64,000 bases of DNA from Cristatella mucedo. Lineage: Eukaryota; Bryozoa; Phylactolaemata; Cristatellidae. A program made the translations under genes and the position numbers. The notes under the pieces were generated by a model that was given only the letters and a program-made list of their open reading frames with translations, made no database searches and was not told where the DNA came from. Where the stretch lies: positions 1,397,001 to 1,461,000 of the forward strand of contig WPIO01000006.1 in NCBI GenBank assembly GCA_009760855.2, read 5' to 3'. Of the stretch, positions 1 to 12,474 are shown piece after piece. Every line of letters starts with the position of its first letter. The first letter of the stretch is position 1.

Positions 1-1489
1 ACGAATATCTGCGCAGCCATGGCATACAACAGCACGAGAGATAAACAAGAAAGGAAGTAAATGAGCAACGTGCTTTAAAAACTAGACGTAGAAATAACTT
101 TCGTCAAACGCAGTAAAACAGGAGAGATGAGATACTCAATGAGCCTAATCCTTTGGCTATGCTGTATAATTTTTAATATTCAAGCTTGTGTCTTTTGAAA
201 AAGATTTACCTGCGAAATGGCTGGAAGAATCAAATGAAGCATGTGGTGGTAGCCTCACTCGACAACTTTTCGATCTCAGAAAGAGTAAGAGTATCAGGCA
301 CAAACAAGCAACAGTTTTCATTTCAATGTTCAAATTTGAGCACCACAATTTTCCCCGTCACTTTTAAGACGACGACGTCAGTCCTCGAGTCATTTTTACA
401 CTCGCTTTGACTGGCAGCGAGTAAAACCTACATCTACTTAGCAAGTGTGCAGCATTGTCACAAGGAAGCAACTACGAACAGCTAATTATTTGTAAAACAT
501 AATACTCTACGTTGAGGAGGATAGATGAAAAATGAACATCAATGAAATAAAAAAAATGTAATTACTGAGGATTTTTTAATTAAACTAATATTTAAAAATG
601 TATACCCCAAGTATTTATTAGCTTTTAACTTGGTGCTTTGCCAATAAAAATTATGCTTCTCCGCGATTTTTCTTTAGTCTTTTTCAGTACGTTTAAGTTT
701 ACGCGTAATCAAAGTGTTCTCATATCAACCGAAATGTTCCGATACAATTTTTCACCATCGAAAGTAATTTGAAGGTATGGGATTTCATTTACATGAAATG
801 TATGCAAGTTGTAAATAAGACTGCATGAAATGAGATATCCTATAGTCATTACAGAATATAAATATATTTTTATGTGTATTTATTTATTTATTTACTTATT
901 TATTTATTATATTAACCTGAACTCGCTCATTTTTAATTTTGCTTTGAAAAATTATAGGGTATTACTTGAAGTGAAATTCTCTTTCTGATATTTCAGCACT
1001 TTAGGTTTTTAAAGTGAAACACTTAGATATATAAGGCCTATGTGTTTCTTTGGAGATGACGTATATCAAGTCGTTGGACTATTTGGTGCTCTTTTTGATT
1101 TCCTATAACATCACTACAAATGTTGCGGCTGCTGAGTATGATAAAGTTTTGCTTAATCTGTGAGCATACTTTTATCTGTACCCAACATAAAGTCTGATCA
1201 AAATAGACTGTTGGAACTGGTGTCGATTCTTTTCTTTCATCTAAGCGGTGAAGGCAAAGCTAATGATTTTTATTTTATATGAGATATACACGGGATTTGA
1301 ACTTACCGAATCTTTGCACACTCGGTAAAACTTGGTGTGGAAAGAGGCAATGTTAGCGACGGTATTTTGTGGATCCTGAATTAAATTACTTCACAACAAA
1401 CACAGCCCAAGCAACGGTTACCAGTCCTTGCATGCGGTCACGTGATTTTACTGATTTTTAGCCCCTCAAGGAGCGTTCAAAAAGTAGTA
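1..1489. other. AT-rich spacer, no gene seen
   Basis: Short, stop-riddled open frames only and no recognisable protein. An imperfect TTTA microsatellite lies at about 876-911. Confidence 0.6.
876..911 (+). repeat. (TTTA)n microsatellite
   Basis: About eight imperfect TTTA units. Confidence 0.8.
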
Positions 1490-1810
1490 GAAGCAGCTCT
1501 GCTGCAGACCGGTATAGCGACGGTAGCATTGCACCGCCGGAATCAAATTCTTTGACTACTTGCTGCCGACTATGGCACATCCTTTCCAGCGGTCCTAAGC
1601 TGCTACTTTCATGATGTTCACTACTGCTACTGCTCTTCTGACTCTGATATGCTTACCACTTTGTATTTGTTGCGTGGTATGAAGTATTTTGGCCACCCAA
1701 TGAGTACCAAAAGCCTCTTAGGTTGTGAATGCACTACACAAAACCTTCCGCGTAACACCCGCTTAGTCTTTGTCGCTTTGTTTAGTCACAGGTGGAGATA
1801 CATTACATTG
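1490..1810 (+). mobile_element. LINE-B 3' fragment, decayed
   Basis: Nucleotide match to the 3' end of the longest LINE-B copy (50.2-51.3 kb): CTGCCGACTATGGCACATC, then GTAACACCC and the terminus GGTGGAGATACATTACATT. It is 5'-truncated, with indels throughout. Confidence 0.75.
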
Positions 1811-4549
1811 CCACAGCTATTTCTTTAACTTATATTTCAAAGCTACAAAAAAACAGCTCATACACACATACATACGTGAAATACCATTAATAGCACCCAA
1901 TCGACTAAACATCACTTCAGACTTATTATTCTGTCTAAACTGCATAATTTTGCACATCTGGTGCCTCATCAGAATGATCCAGGAATCCTTATCGATTGCT
2001 ATTTACTTACGTTTGTCCCAAAATGGACGTCACTGCTTATTCACTATCAGGTGCTAAACAATGGAAAAATAGCCCGCAAATTTTCCGTTCTCGTAAATTT
2101 AAATTAAAAAATAGGACTAATTTTTAATTGACCATTTTAAAATAAATAACAGTTTCTCACATAATCCTAAAAAGTTTATAAAACGTAGTACCAGTTTTAA
2201 GGACGGTATCATTTTTTTAAAATATACGATCGTAATTTATGAGCTATTTCTTTATATTTGCATGAAGCAAATGGCTTTAAAGTGGCCAATGGCTATTCGC
2301 TGCAAATCAGAGCTGCATTTACACAAAGATCGATATTCTAGGTAGGTGATAAGCATAAAATTAAACTTAAGTGAGCAAACTAGATTATTTTAGATTATAT
2401 GGCCTTGACTAGAGTAAGAAACAATGAACACCTTAGGGTCTTTGAATAGAATACTGACAATCAGGAAAGTTGGTACAAATCGATCAGCAAACGATGTATG
2501 CGAAAAATATTGTCGTGAAGGAGTCTTCGAAATCAATATCTATTAGGCCCAGAGAAAAATAGTGTACCAGGCGCAAGGTCACTCATAAATGAAAATTTAA
2601 ATTTTACAGCAATTCCAAATGTACATAAATTCATTTTTTTTTAATTTGAGTCTCGCGAAAATGATTATAATATTCCGCGACTGCCTATGGGTCTAGTTAG
2701 TACTAACCTTAAGCTCCGAAGTAATGCCATCGAGTGATGGGTTTAAAAAACAATTACGAGTATAAGCCGTTTCACTATAGCAACCATTTCTATAACATTT
2801 CCAAATCTTTGCTTTTCGATTTAGTGAAACTACACGATTTCATTCATGAGAAATTAGTAATTAAGAAACCTGTCATACTTCATAAAATACATTATCTCGG
2901 TAATTGTTTGTATTTCGGACTTTCTATGGAAAAATTGTAGGGCTTTACTTTTTTTTCACTTAGTTCATGCCATAAAGTTTAAATATATAATGTAATTAAT
3001 GTGGCAATGCAACACTGCACTGCTTAGTAAAACCAAGTTTACTTATTTAATAGAGCATCAGCAGTATTTTGTGAGTTTAAATTGAAAAGACGTTGAAAAG
3101 AATGAACCATCGATCATTTTCCCTCAGTTTTAATTTTTTAAAGAAGATTTTCAGAAGCTCACCGTTTGTTCTGCTCTGCTGGTCATTGCAATAATCTTAT
3201 AAACGCGTCAGCCGAAAGATATTACTACAATATTGTCAACTTACCTTGTAAAACCCTTCGTCCCGAGTCCACCTTAAATTAAAGGACGGTAAGTTTTTTC
3301 ATTTTTCTTTTACATATTTAACTTATTTTTGGTTTGATTTACTTCCATGAGCGCTATTATGCTGTAAATCCGAATGAAGAATCAACAATTTTGGTAGTTC
3401 GCTCTACAGCGCAGGACACGGCGAACCACTAAATTCAATTAACTGATGCACATTGTCTTCTATTGGTCAATGGGTGCGCTTTCAGCCCGTAACAGAAAGT
3501 GATCACCTCACGTTCTAGTCTTAAAATTGCAGATTTGGCATGTTATTTTCTCGTATACAGTTACCCATTATAAAATGGCAGCAGCTTCTACGGCTTAAAA
3601 TGTATGGAACGCGTTTAGAATGTCAAAACGTGAATTTCGGTTAGACGGCAATCTACAAGCACTGTAAAATAACAAACTTAAAAGTTTTAAAATTATTATT
3701 TTTCACGTTCAACGTAGAAAACTCACATGTTGTAGTGAGAAATATAGTGTAATGATTTACAGTGTGATTGCACCTCATCACTTCATAATAATAAGCAAGT
3801 TCTTCAGCTGCATCTACTGGAGCTTCCTCCGCACAGCCAGTGTCTTGTTAGACCTGTTGATTAATCCGCGTGGAATGGTAGAAAAACAAAAATCGTAGCT
3901 CTGAAGGACCCTCGTGAGATTTTTCTACACTAATCACATTTATGTAACATGAAGGTAACAATACTTAGTAGCTCTTTGGATGTTTCGAAGGTAATCATCT
4001 TGACCACTAGAGAGATTTTAAGAATTTTTATTGAAAAGCCCACTCATAATAAGAGTTTTGCAACCATTTTCTCGACTCGAGCAACTTTTCCGACAATATC
4101 TCAAGATGTAAATTATTTTTAATCTCAATTAAACGTAAACGAGCACGCAAACATAAATTTCTCCTTGGTTACCGGACGCTAGAACCTTTGGGCATGTGAA
4201 TGATAAAAATTATTAGTGGAAACATCGCCCAGTTAAACGACGGACAACTAAGGCAGCTCAATAAAAATACCAGTTTAGAACGCAGTAAAACTATTGAGAA
4301 TTTTTTGCACGAAGAGACACCGATTTTTTTGCTAGATTTACTTTCAAGAATAGTCTAGACCCACGAAGAATCAGATTGAACTATGTATTGGAGGGCGAAA
4401 CTGAATGCCCAAGATTTAGCTCCTTTGCCGACACCTTTCTGACAAATCTGACTTTCGCTGCCTCCCAGTTCTAGCTTAATGTATCCTAAACGTCTTGAAT
4501 CAAACACTAACAGATCGAATGTAGTGTTATGTAATCATTCGAAAGCAAG
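1811..4549. other. AT-rich spacer, no gene seen
   Basis: No coding-like frame, RNA gene or repeat recognised. The short frame at 2734-2940 has AT-driven composition and no family resemblance. Confidence 0.55.
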
Positions 4550-4785
4550 AGGTCCCAGGCTGCTTAGTAAGTCTCTCGCTACTGCTCAGTTTGACAAAGC
4601 CTAGATGCGTCTACTCTCGCTTCAATGCCTGTTGGCTACCGAATGCGTAGCGAAAGCCGCTTAGGCTGTGAGTGCGCTATACAAAACTCTCCTGCGTAAC
4701 ACCCACATGGTCTTCATGACTTTGTGGAGTTACTGACGGAGATACATTACATTACATTACATTACATTACATTACATTACATTAC
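4550..4785 (+). mobile_element. LINE-B 3' end with (ATTAC)8 tail
   Basis: Good copy of the last 190 bases of LINE-B, ending GGAGATAC followed by eight perfect ATTAC units (4746-4785). The terminal stem-loop (GTAAC...GTTAC, inner CCACA...TGTGG) is intact at 4696-4733. Heavily 5'-truncated, as expected for target-primed reverse transcription. Confidence 0.88.
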
Positions 4786-5972
4786 AATGCAACACGAAGT
4801 GGCTTTACTTACTCTTAAATTATCTCGTTATTACAAGAGAGCAACTCACGCTGAGCGCTTGCTCTCTTTTTTGGAGTAGTCACTGACAATAAATTTTCGT
4901 ACTCAGTCACCGAGAAGTGTTTATTTTTTGCGTTGATATTTTATTCTCAATGTTCAAATATGTAGTACATTTTCATATTAGAATTTGAATTCTTAGGGAC
5001 TCTCTTCACATCGGTATGCGCTTGCAAACGAATCCAGCGTAGGGGCAGAGAATACATTTTTCGCTCTGATGATACGTAGCCGCATATCACTTTTTATAGC
5101 TCTGGCGTCTGTCCACTAAAGTTACGACCGGATGTATTTCTCTGCAAAGTCTTTTCGCACATTCAGACTTTATAGGCTCATCATCCTCGACCATAAGCAA
5201 CGACGCTAATAAGCATCTAAAAATCAATTAGAGCACAGACTGAGCCACATCCTTCGTAGGGCTGGGGGGGGCAAGACCCTAGTTAGAGTAGCCACGCGAT
5301 GAATCGATCAGTGAAAAGAGCTACTGGGTAGGCAGCAGCTTGCTCGAAGTCGCCAGATCGATTTAGGCAATGCACGGTACGAGGAGTTCAACCTCGATGG
5401 CCGACTTAGGTCAAACAGCAATTTCTCCTCGAGTTTACCTATACGACCAAAAGACGACAGAATAGCAGATGCCTCTGCTGCTTTCAGGTCATGTGTTTTC
5501 CTAATTTGATCAAGCGGGCCCTTAAAACACTTGCCGATCTGTAATCAAAATTATGTAATGTATACTCTGTCCTTTGAAGCATCCATACACTTTGAAATTT
5601 GCCATTTCGTTTACGAAATAGAAGATATCGGCATTGATATTTTTAATTGAATATCGCTTCACTAGTAAGAAATGTATAGTTAATACTACGATTCTAAGTC
5701 CTTGTTGTCTTTTCATTTTAAACAGTAGATTAAATGATAAAATACCCACAAAATCTTGGTAATTTGTCACCAAAATAGAGCGAATAAGTCAAAGTTTAAG
5801 AAGAAACCATCGATCTTTCTTCCGAATGATAAATCATCCTATTTAACAATGCTCACGGAAAGGAAGGTTTATCGTGTGATTAAACTCGGGCAAAATAAAT
5901 TAGGCTGGTGATTGCATAATTTTCTTCGTAGAATGTGCTAGTGGAAAGCGAACTAATGTTATCCATCTATTC
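4786..5972. other. Spacer, no gene seen
   Basis: Nothing recognised. An eight-base G run near 5264 and a somewhat GC-richer patch at 5230-5520 have no coding signal. Confidence 0.5.
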
Positions 5973-6112
5973 AGTATGGCGGAAGGACCTTAGCGGCTAT
6001 CATCACAGCTATTGGAGTGACCAATAAAAGATCGCCCACTGCAGGACTCGAACCCTGGACCTGGGTGGTAAAGGGCAAGCACCTTTTTATGGGCTAACAC
6101 CCAGTGGTACGC
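5973..6112 (-). mobile_element. SINE-2 copy (tRNA-like)
   Basis: On the - strand it has an A-box-like segment (GGTGTTAGCCCATAAAAAGG) and a B box GGTTCGAGTCC. A downstream body matches the copies at 27.3 kb (+) and 57.3 kb (-), sharing GCGATCTTTTATTGG and GCCGCTAAGGTCCTTCCGCC. Confidence 0.7.
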
Positions 6113-7189
6113 CTAAATATGGGGATATTGAAATTAGCACCGAGAGTAATATTTTGATGGCAACAGCCTTCGACGAACTTATTTTTATTTTTGATCAATC
6201 AATTTTTTGTCCTTGCAACTGAACTTCGCTGTTAGCAAAGATGGCTTCGCTGTTTACAAAGATGGCCAATGAAGTCGGCTCCACGAGTTAGTGTGGTATA
6301 CTACTAACCATGCCCAAGGAACGGCTCCTACGGTCAGCTCCGACTGGATAAATTGACTGCTTGGTGATACTCGTATTGTTCCCGCTAATTCCATAATGAC
6401 AAGAAGTTGTCGCTGCTTTGCAAATGGCTCTCTGATATCATTAGGCTGAAAATCAAATATTTTGGGATGCAGTTTTTTCCTCTTTCAAATACAAATACAT
6501 ATCTTTCCTTCTCTCATCTTCAAAGGTTTTTTCAGTAATTATTTCAGAGTCAAACCAAAATTATCTAAAGGAGTTTGCAACACAATTTTGCCTACCTTTA
6601 GTAAGTGATGGACATGCATAAACAGAATATGCTCATGATTGTTCACGGCGGTCTCAGCATACATTTATTGTAAATTTAATGATAATCAGCATATCCCTAC
6701 ATTCAATAAATCAACTCAACGATTAAGTAATTTAATAAAATTAGATTTATGTTCGTTTTCATAAGAAAATTAATAATTACATTCTAAGCAAGCAACAAAG
6801 GACGCCACTTAGCGCCACACTACAAAAACTAACAGGAACGTCGCAAACGATAATGGACTTGGAGATAGTGAGAAGTCCAAAGAAATCCGTGAGCTTCGTA
6901 TTGTCGAAGCGCGGTGAATGCCTCACTAATGATTTAGTCTACAACAGAAAGAGACCAAAAGTAAGATTCGAGCACATAAGTCAGAATAGTGGGTGTAAAG
7001 TAATTATGCACACCAGATTATGAGGAATTCTGGAAGGTAGGCCGAAGCAAGAGATGAAAAGAACCTAATTGGGAGTGAGAGCATAATGGTGGCAATCCAG
7101 ACCAGGCAGACAATAACTGATCACCAATAACCGCAGTTCATGAATTATAATAACTATGAAACGATTAAACGATAACCTAGCCAATTCTG
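6113..7189. other. Spacer, no gene seen
   Basis: No coding, RNA or repeat signal recognised. Confidence 0.5.
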
Positions 7190-7700
7190 CGAAAAAAGCA
7201 GACGTCGTGAGACAGTCAGACAGTTTTGTTTCCGGAGTTGGCAGACGCATTTCAACATCATTGTATATCTAGGCCATCAAGCTGAATGTCATTGCCATTC
7301 TTAAACGCTACTAACCCTCTGTTGCTGTGGAATAGATATATCTAAATCGCGGGTGTGTACTCGCTATGCTACGATACGAGCGTTCGATGTTGCTGCCGTG
7401 TTCCTGCAGCTGTTAGGATGTCTGCATGTATTGGCGCTGCTGCACCTAAAAGTAGCTAGCTGTGCTATATGGTTAAGACGTCATCACTATTGGCACTGCT
7501 GCACCTACAAGTAGCTAGCCGTGCTATATGGTTAAAATGTCATCACTATTCATCAGTCATCGGCTGAGACTAGCACCGTTGTCAGCACTATGATTGCGGC
7601 CTTGTTCTTTCCGAGCTTGGAAGTCACACACCACATATGTAGCGCTTGGTGCGCGAACTGAGATGCTATGACCCCGCGATCCACACTAGTCCATGCGGCG
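7190..7700 (+). repeat. Unclassified interspersed repeat R, copy 1 (CpG-depleted)
   Basis: Aligns in the same orientation with 10815-11215. It shares GTTTTGTTTCCGGAGTTGG near its left end, an internal CTAGCC...TATGGTT/ATAAGGTT block, and GGAAGTCRCACRCCA near its right end. Many positions that are CG in copy 2 are TG or CA here. It contains a 59-base internal tandem duplication. Confidence 0.7.
7431..7548 (+). repeat. 59-base tandem duplication inside repeat R
   Basis: Units 7431-7489 and 7490-7548, each starting TTGGCRCTGCTGCACCTA, differ at about five positions. Copy 2 of repeat R has only one unit. Confidence 0.85.
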
Positions 7701-7984
7701 GCACAACGTGTGTAAATGTGCAAATACTTAATGCTCGCAATAAGCCAATAATAACAGCACAGCTCTTGATGTTCTGCAAAGGGCTAGCAACAACACCACA
7801 TTATAAATAGCACAAATAATAGTGCGTATATTACGGCTAATACAGGAGGTGAATTCCAAGAATATTCGGTCGCAGGCTCACGCCAGCTCACGCTCAGTGA
7901 CTCGTGGACTTTCAGACCATCACTCCAACCAAAAAACTGCTGTCACGCCTCTGCCTTATGTTAATAGTTAATAATATATTATTG

Positions 7985-8690
7985 TACTAATAATAATAAT
8001 ATGCGTATATAGCCCCCAGAAATATATCGCTTTCAAAGCATATTACATAGGCTGTAATGGAAGCGCGATCAAATGGCTTGTAGTAGAATATTCAATAACG
8101 ACAAGCATAATATGGCTAGAGGTGACGTATTTAGTGTTAACTTGTAAATATGGTTGCTGGTATCATGCACAGTGTCAGCACGTATAAGCGGCAGCAGGCG
8201 CAGTTTCAGCATGCATAAGCACACACATGGCGAACCACAAGGACCCACTTAATGCTGTGATAAACACGTGCATGACCAGCTTCTTTTTAAATTTTGTCAG
8301 GTCACTGCATGTCGTGGCCTCAGTCGGGATTGAGTTTAAGGCTTTGGGAGCATACGAATTAAAAGTAGGGTCTCCAAAGGACTTGATGTTCGTGCGAGAT
8401 ATAGGTAAATTCGATTCCAAAACGCAGGTGGAACGATGCTTAGCCTCATGGGGAATAGATCTGATAGGTAGGCTGGAGCCAAATAATAAAGGGACCTAAA
8501 AGTGAGTAAAGTAACCTTAAAGTCTATGTTGCTTGGCTAGGAGTCAGTGCAGGTCGGCGAGAAGTGGTGTGATGTGGCAACTGCGACGCTGACGACAGAC
8601 AAGCTTGCCAGCAAGCAGCGAGTGGCAGAAGTCGAGACGCGATGTCACAAATGCATGGACTAATTTGCATGGACTACCTCGTACTACTCA
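7985..8690 (-). mobile_element. LINE-A 3' fragment, decayed
   Basis: The - strand encodes SNLPISRTNIKSFGDPTFNS, then YAPKALNSIP and SGSL, the C-terminus of the LINE-A protein, with stops and shifts upstream. (ATT)n remnant at the 3' end. The conserved terminal stem-loop is degraded. Confidence 0.8.
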
Positions 8691-8699
8691 TAAGCTTTA

Positions 8700-10814
8700 G
8701 CTTATCGTAGCTATTTCATAAGTGGCTCTCAGTTATAATTCAGCAGCCAAGCTCACAGCTCGTACTCGAGGTTCGGCTATCAAACAATTAATTGTGTATA
8801 ACCGACGTGCATTGTACTATCCCCCTCCTTTGAAATACATGTCCGTCGTCCAACAGTTAGTTGCTCATAGACTCGTGGTGCCTGCGATAGCATTAATTGA
8901 CCTTTCGGCATCCATATGTGTTCTTGGTAGCTAGAGAAAGCCAGAAGTCTGCGCCGTTCTGGAATGAAACCATCTGCACGGTTCTGGTCTTTCTGTCATG
9001 CCATCGTTTGCTGTCTGCCGACAGCCGTCAACAGAGTCGTGGATACTCTTTAGCCTGTCATCTACATCTCAATATCAGCTGCAGCCGAGCACCGCCGTCA
9101 AGATCATCTTAATCATCACGTACCGCTTCTCAAGGTCACATTTTTGATTCACCAAAAGCTGACTTGATGCAATGACCCGCAGAGAAAAAAGTTTCGAACA
9201 ATGAAAACAGACTGATAGCCCTGCTGACGAAACAGAGGAACTCGAAACGGGTCTGGTTCTGCCTGTGCTAACACATTGATCATCATCCAAGCTCAATAGA
9301 TCCCAAAGGACGAATGCCGACCCTAGCAATCGAGCAACACACGAACGCATATAACTAGCAGAAATACTGACTTATATAAAAGCTGAAGGAAACAAACAAT
9401 TGATTTCCATCATTCGAATTACCAAGTTGACAGTCCATCTGATCCATGGGCGTCGGGCCTAAAACTAGATTGCCTTGGCCAAGGACTTTTGCAGTTTCAT
9501 TACGATCGTATTCTCGGCTAAATGACTAAATGAAAATTCCTACAAACCTATGCTAAACTAACGTAGAATTCATATCTTGACGAATAGCGCCTGTCAAAAA
9601 TCAGATAGAGATGGCTCTAAGGCACCGCTATTCATCTGCTCAGGAGGTTCGATAGTCTGGGTCATTTCTCTGCCAAAACGAGATACGCACTAAACGATTA
9701 AAAAAATATCTGTAATTTCACACACGGCTGCAGTCTCGGTGGAATGAAGGACCAAAGAGAATCATGACAAGCGACAACATTGATTTTCTGGGAGACCAAA
9801 GTGCGGTGCCAAACCGGCACAAATTAGCCTTTACATACCCCGATAGTGGGGAGTACCGTGGCATGTTTTTTAACCCGTAAAAACACGTAGCTAGCTTCAA
9901 CCATATAGAGATTGTGCACGCACCAATAAACAAAATGTTCTATAATATAAACAAAACCTGAAAAACCACTAGGAGGGTGCAAATCAATAATTGATCTCCC
10001 TCAGGTAAAAAAAAAGGATCCTGAGATATTTAAGTAGTTGAGTATATACGCAGGAGCCCCTCTAAACCGGGCTTTAATCGAAACTTAGTCATCCAAGAAT
10101 GAACAAAGTAAGGATTCCGTAACCCTTATGATGACAAAGATACGCGAGTCGCTGAATGCGGGCTCAATCTCAACTGTAACATTCAAGGACGGGCAAAGGA
10201 AAAAACTCGTGAGTAGTAATCGAACGGGCCAAGAGCGCTGAGCCAAGAAAACAGTTCGATAACCCAAAAAGATTAGCTTTTCGAATAAGATCGCTTTTCA
10301 GCTATACTAAATCAGAAAGCTAGCCAATCAGTTTCCCGGACTCATACTTAAACGAAGCTATTGACAACTGCAGATCATCGCCTTGGCTAGATAATACACA
10401 GTCAGGTCAGAACGCAGCAACTCAAAGCTTAGTGCAAGAGATTATCATTAGGATTTTGTATTTATCGCAGGTTAATCCGATATCAAGCAGACAAGCCGGA
10501 CCAGCAGGCAATCCGGTACCAATGGTTTGCGGTACCCTAAGAAAATTTACAGCAGCAAGCTGTAACCAAGACCTCCTATCGTCGAATATCCAAAGACTTT
10601 TTAAAGTCGGAATAGAGTTAAGAATAATCCAAGGGACTGATACGTACGCCGATGAATGCAGCCCTCCAAAATGCGAGAGCAGTGAAATGACGGAGAGCTA
10701 AATCAGCCCGAATGCGACGACCACTATTTATTCTTCACGGTTGCCGATTTCGAATAGCTTGGAACCGATTATGCAATAATCAATGATCGATGTAGTAAGA
10801 AAGCCATAGCCACG
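8700..10814. other. Spacer, no gene seen
   Basis: Several short open frames on both strands (for example 10432-10701 on +) show no recognisable domain. Nothing else identified. Confidence 0.5.
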
Positions 10815-11215
10815 AGATCGGCAGTCAGTTTTGTTTCCGGAGTTGGCCTAGGCATTTGAGCAGACTTGAGCACTAGGCCACGTAGCCTTCAGTGTAAGTC
10901 ATGGCCACAGTGGAGCGCATGTACCTCCCACAGCTTGTCACTTGTCTACACTAAAGGGATGGACTTTCTTATTCTAAGGTGTGAGTGTTCTTAGTCTCTG
11001 CCTTGTGCTTTCTACTGTCTGCGCCCCCGTTTGCATTAGTGCAACATCTACAAGTCGCTAGCCACGACATAAGGTTCAGGCGTCGCCAGTATTCCTCTCA
11101 CGTCGGCCGAGAGTAGCGCGGTCACGAGCGTTTGTAGCCTAGTTTTTCCAGGACGCGGAAGTCGCACGCCAAGCTTGTAACAGCAACGCGTGTGCGGACG
11201 AGCACGCCTGCCCAA
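10815..11215 (+). repeat. Unclassified interspersed repeat R, copy 2 (CpG-rich)
   Basis: Same-orientation match to 7190-7700 (see there). This copy keeps CG dinucleotides and runs directly into a CpG-rich island. The 59-base internal unit occurs once (about 11033-11092). Confidence 0.7.
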
Positions 11216-11645
11216 TCTCAGGTTTTCGCCTCCGGGCCGCCGCAAAGAGCCGACCACACGCTGGCCGCAAGAGTCGCTGCCGAAGAGTCGCAGGCAGACG
11301 CAGCGCTCGAGCGCGCGTGCCGCAGCCGAGCAGCGCTTCGTTTCGGATACGCGCGCACGCGTCCAGATACTAGGCGGGCGTTCGGGTGTTGCCCGCCTAG
11401 CATTGTCGCCAGCCCGGAATCGAGGTCACTCGCGACGGCGCCGAGCTTTCAGAGGCTTCAAGGACTTGCCGCGGTGGCTGGCAAATCGGGAAGGGGGGAC
11501 GACGAGGCGCTCCCCGAATAAGCTACTCCGAGCTCGCTAATAAATGCCCCATTGGCTACGCAGCGACTGCGACAGCAGCAGCAGCAGACAGCGACAGCGT
11601 TTCGTAGCGCAGCGTCGCTCACAGCCACACGATGCTATCTCGTAA
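11050..11645. promoter_or_regulatory. CpG-rich island, function unknown
   Basis: GC and CG density is far above the surrounding AT-rich DNA, and all frames stay open for about 350 bases because stops are rare. It contains a perfect 10-bp inverted repeat and a short CAG run (about 11573-11588). It could be a promoter region for the ABCG gene 3.5 kb downstream or part of an uncharacterised element; no transcript evidence. Confidence 0.3.
11370..11400 (+). repeat. Perfect inverted repeat, 10-bp arms
   Basis: CTAGGCGGGC and GCCCGCCTAG separated by 11 bases, a GC-rich potential hairpin. Confidence 0.9.
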
Positions 11646-11918
11646 TTTAATGTAATGTATCTCCGTCAGTAACTCAAAAAAGTCACATTGACCATGTGGG
11701 CGTTACGCAGGAGAGTTTAGTATAGCGCACTCACAGCCTAAGCGGCTTTCGGTACGCATTCGGTAGCCAACAGACTTCGTCTCACGCAACAAAGAGAAAG
11801 TGGGAAGCATAGCAGAGTCAGGAGAGCAGCTGAGGTAGTGAGTAGCATAGAAGTATCAGTTCAGGACCGCTGAAAAATATGTGCCATAGTCGGCAGTTGG
11901 AGAGTAGTTGTCGTTGTG
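11645..11918 (-). mobile_element. LINE-B 3' fragment with short (ACATT) tail
   Basis: Close - strand match to the last 250 bases of LINE-B, ending GAGATACATTACATT. It separates two CpG-rich stretches and was probably inserted between them. Confidence 0.85.
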
Positions 11919-12474
11919 CCGAGAGAAGAGCCGTAGCTGACTCCTCAACCGGAAGCCGAGTCAGCATTGCTCAATATGACGCTCTAGTTGCAGCGATTTG
12001 CTACTCGATCGTGGAGTTTCACGCCAGCAAATGCTCAGCCGACGTCGCTGCCGCCCGACGCTGCCAGGCTGGCCGAGAACATCGAAGGGCTGCTTTCGCT
12101 CAAGGCACTTCCGCTCGGCGGCCATTTTTCCTACCGCGACCGCCGCTATCGGCTCGTCGTCCAAATGCGGCGATCTCTACATTCCTCGCGTGTGAATTCC
12201 TGATCCGGGCGGCTTGTGCTTCTACTATTCATTCCTATGAGATTTTTAATTATGAATACAGGCACCACTTTGCATTTTTAATCGCGATATATGCACCGGT
12301 CTCATGTCTCCTCGAACGGGTGAACGAAAACATAGTGGCACATATGTTATTCCGTGAGGCCTGCCTGTGACCGTGCAGTGCACGCCTCGTCAAAGCAGCC
12401 CGCTCTAAATAAACCTCGGCTCCTTAAGCTAGGCGTCGTACTACCTCTCAATCCCGACAGCGGCGCGCTGACCT
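11919..12474 (+). other. CpG-rich unclassified stretch with LTR-like end
   Basis: GC-rich sequence with overlapping open frames (longest 11879-12370) and no recognised protein. AATAAA at about 12407 is followed by CTCCTT and a terminus-like ACCTCTCAATCCCGACA (12447-12463), which looks like the R-U5 end of an LTR. No matching second copy or target duplication was found. Could equally be promoter/5' UTR sequence. Confidence 0.25.

Noticed and set aside
4746-4785. CRISPR-like or regulatory tandem array of ATTAC
   Set aside because: Five-base units without spacers at the end of a LINE-B copy; it is the retrotransposon tail.
7190-11215. Complete LTR retrotransposon flanked by repeat R
   Set aside because: No pol or gag domains recognised between the copies, ends are not defined, and the two copies decayed unequally.
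11190-11540. Arg-rich proteins of 109-116 residues
   Set aside because: Overlapping open frames on both strands of a CpG-rich stretch; composition is explained by GC content and no domain is recognised.
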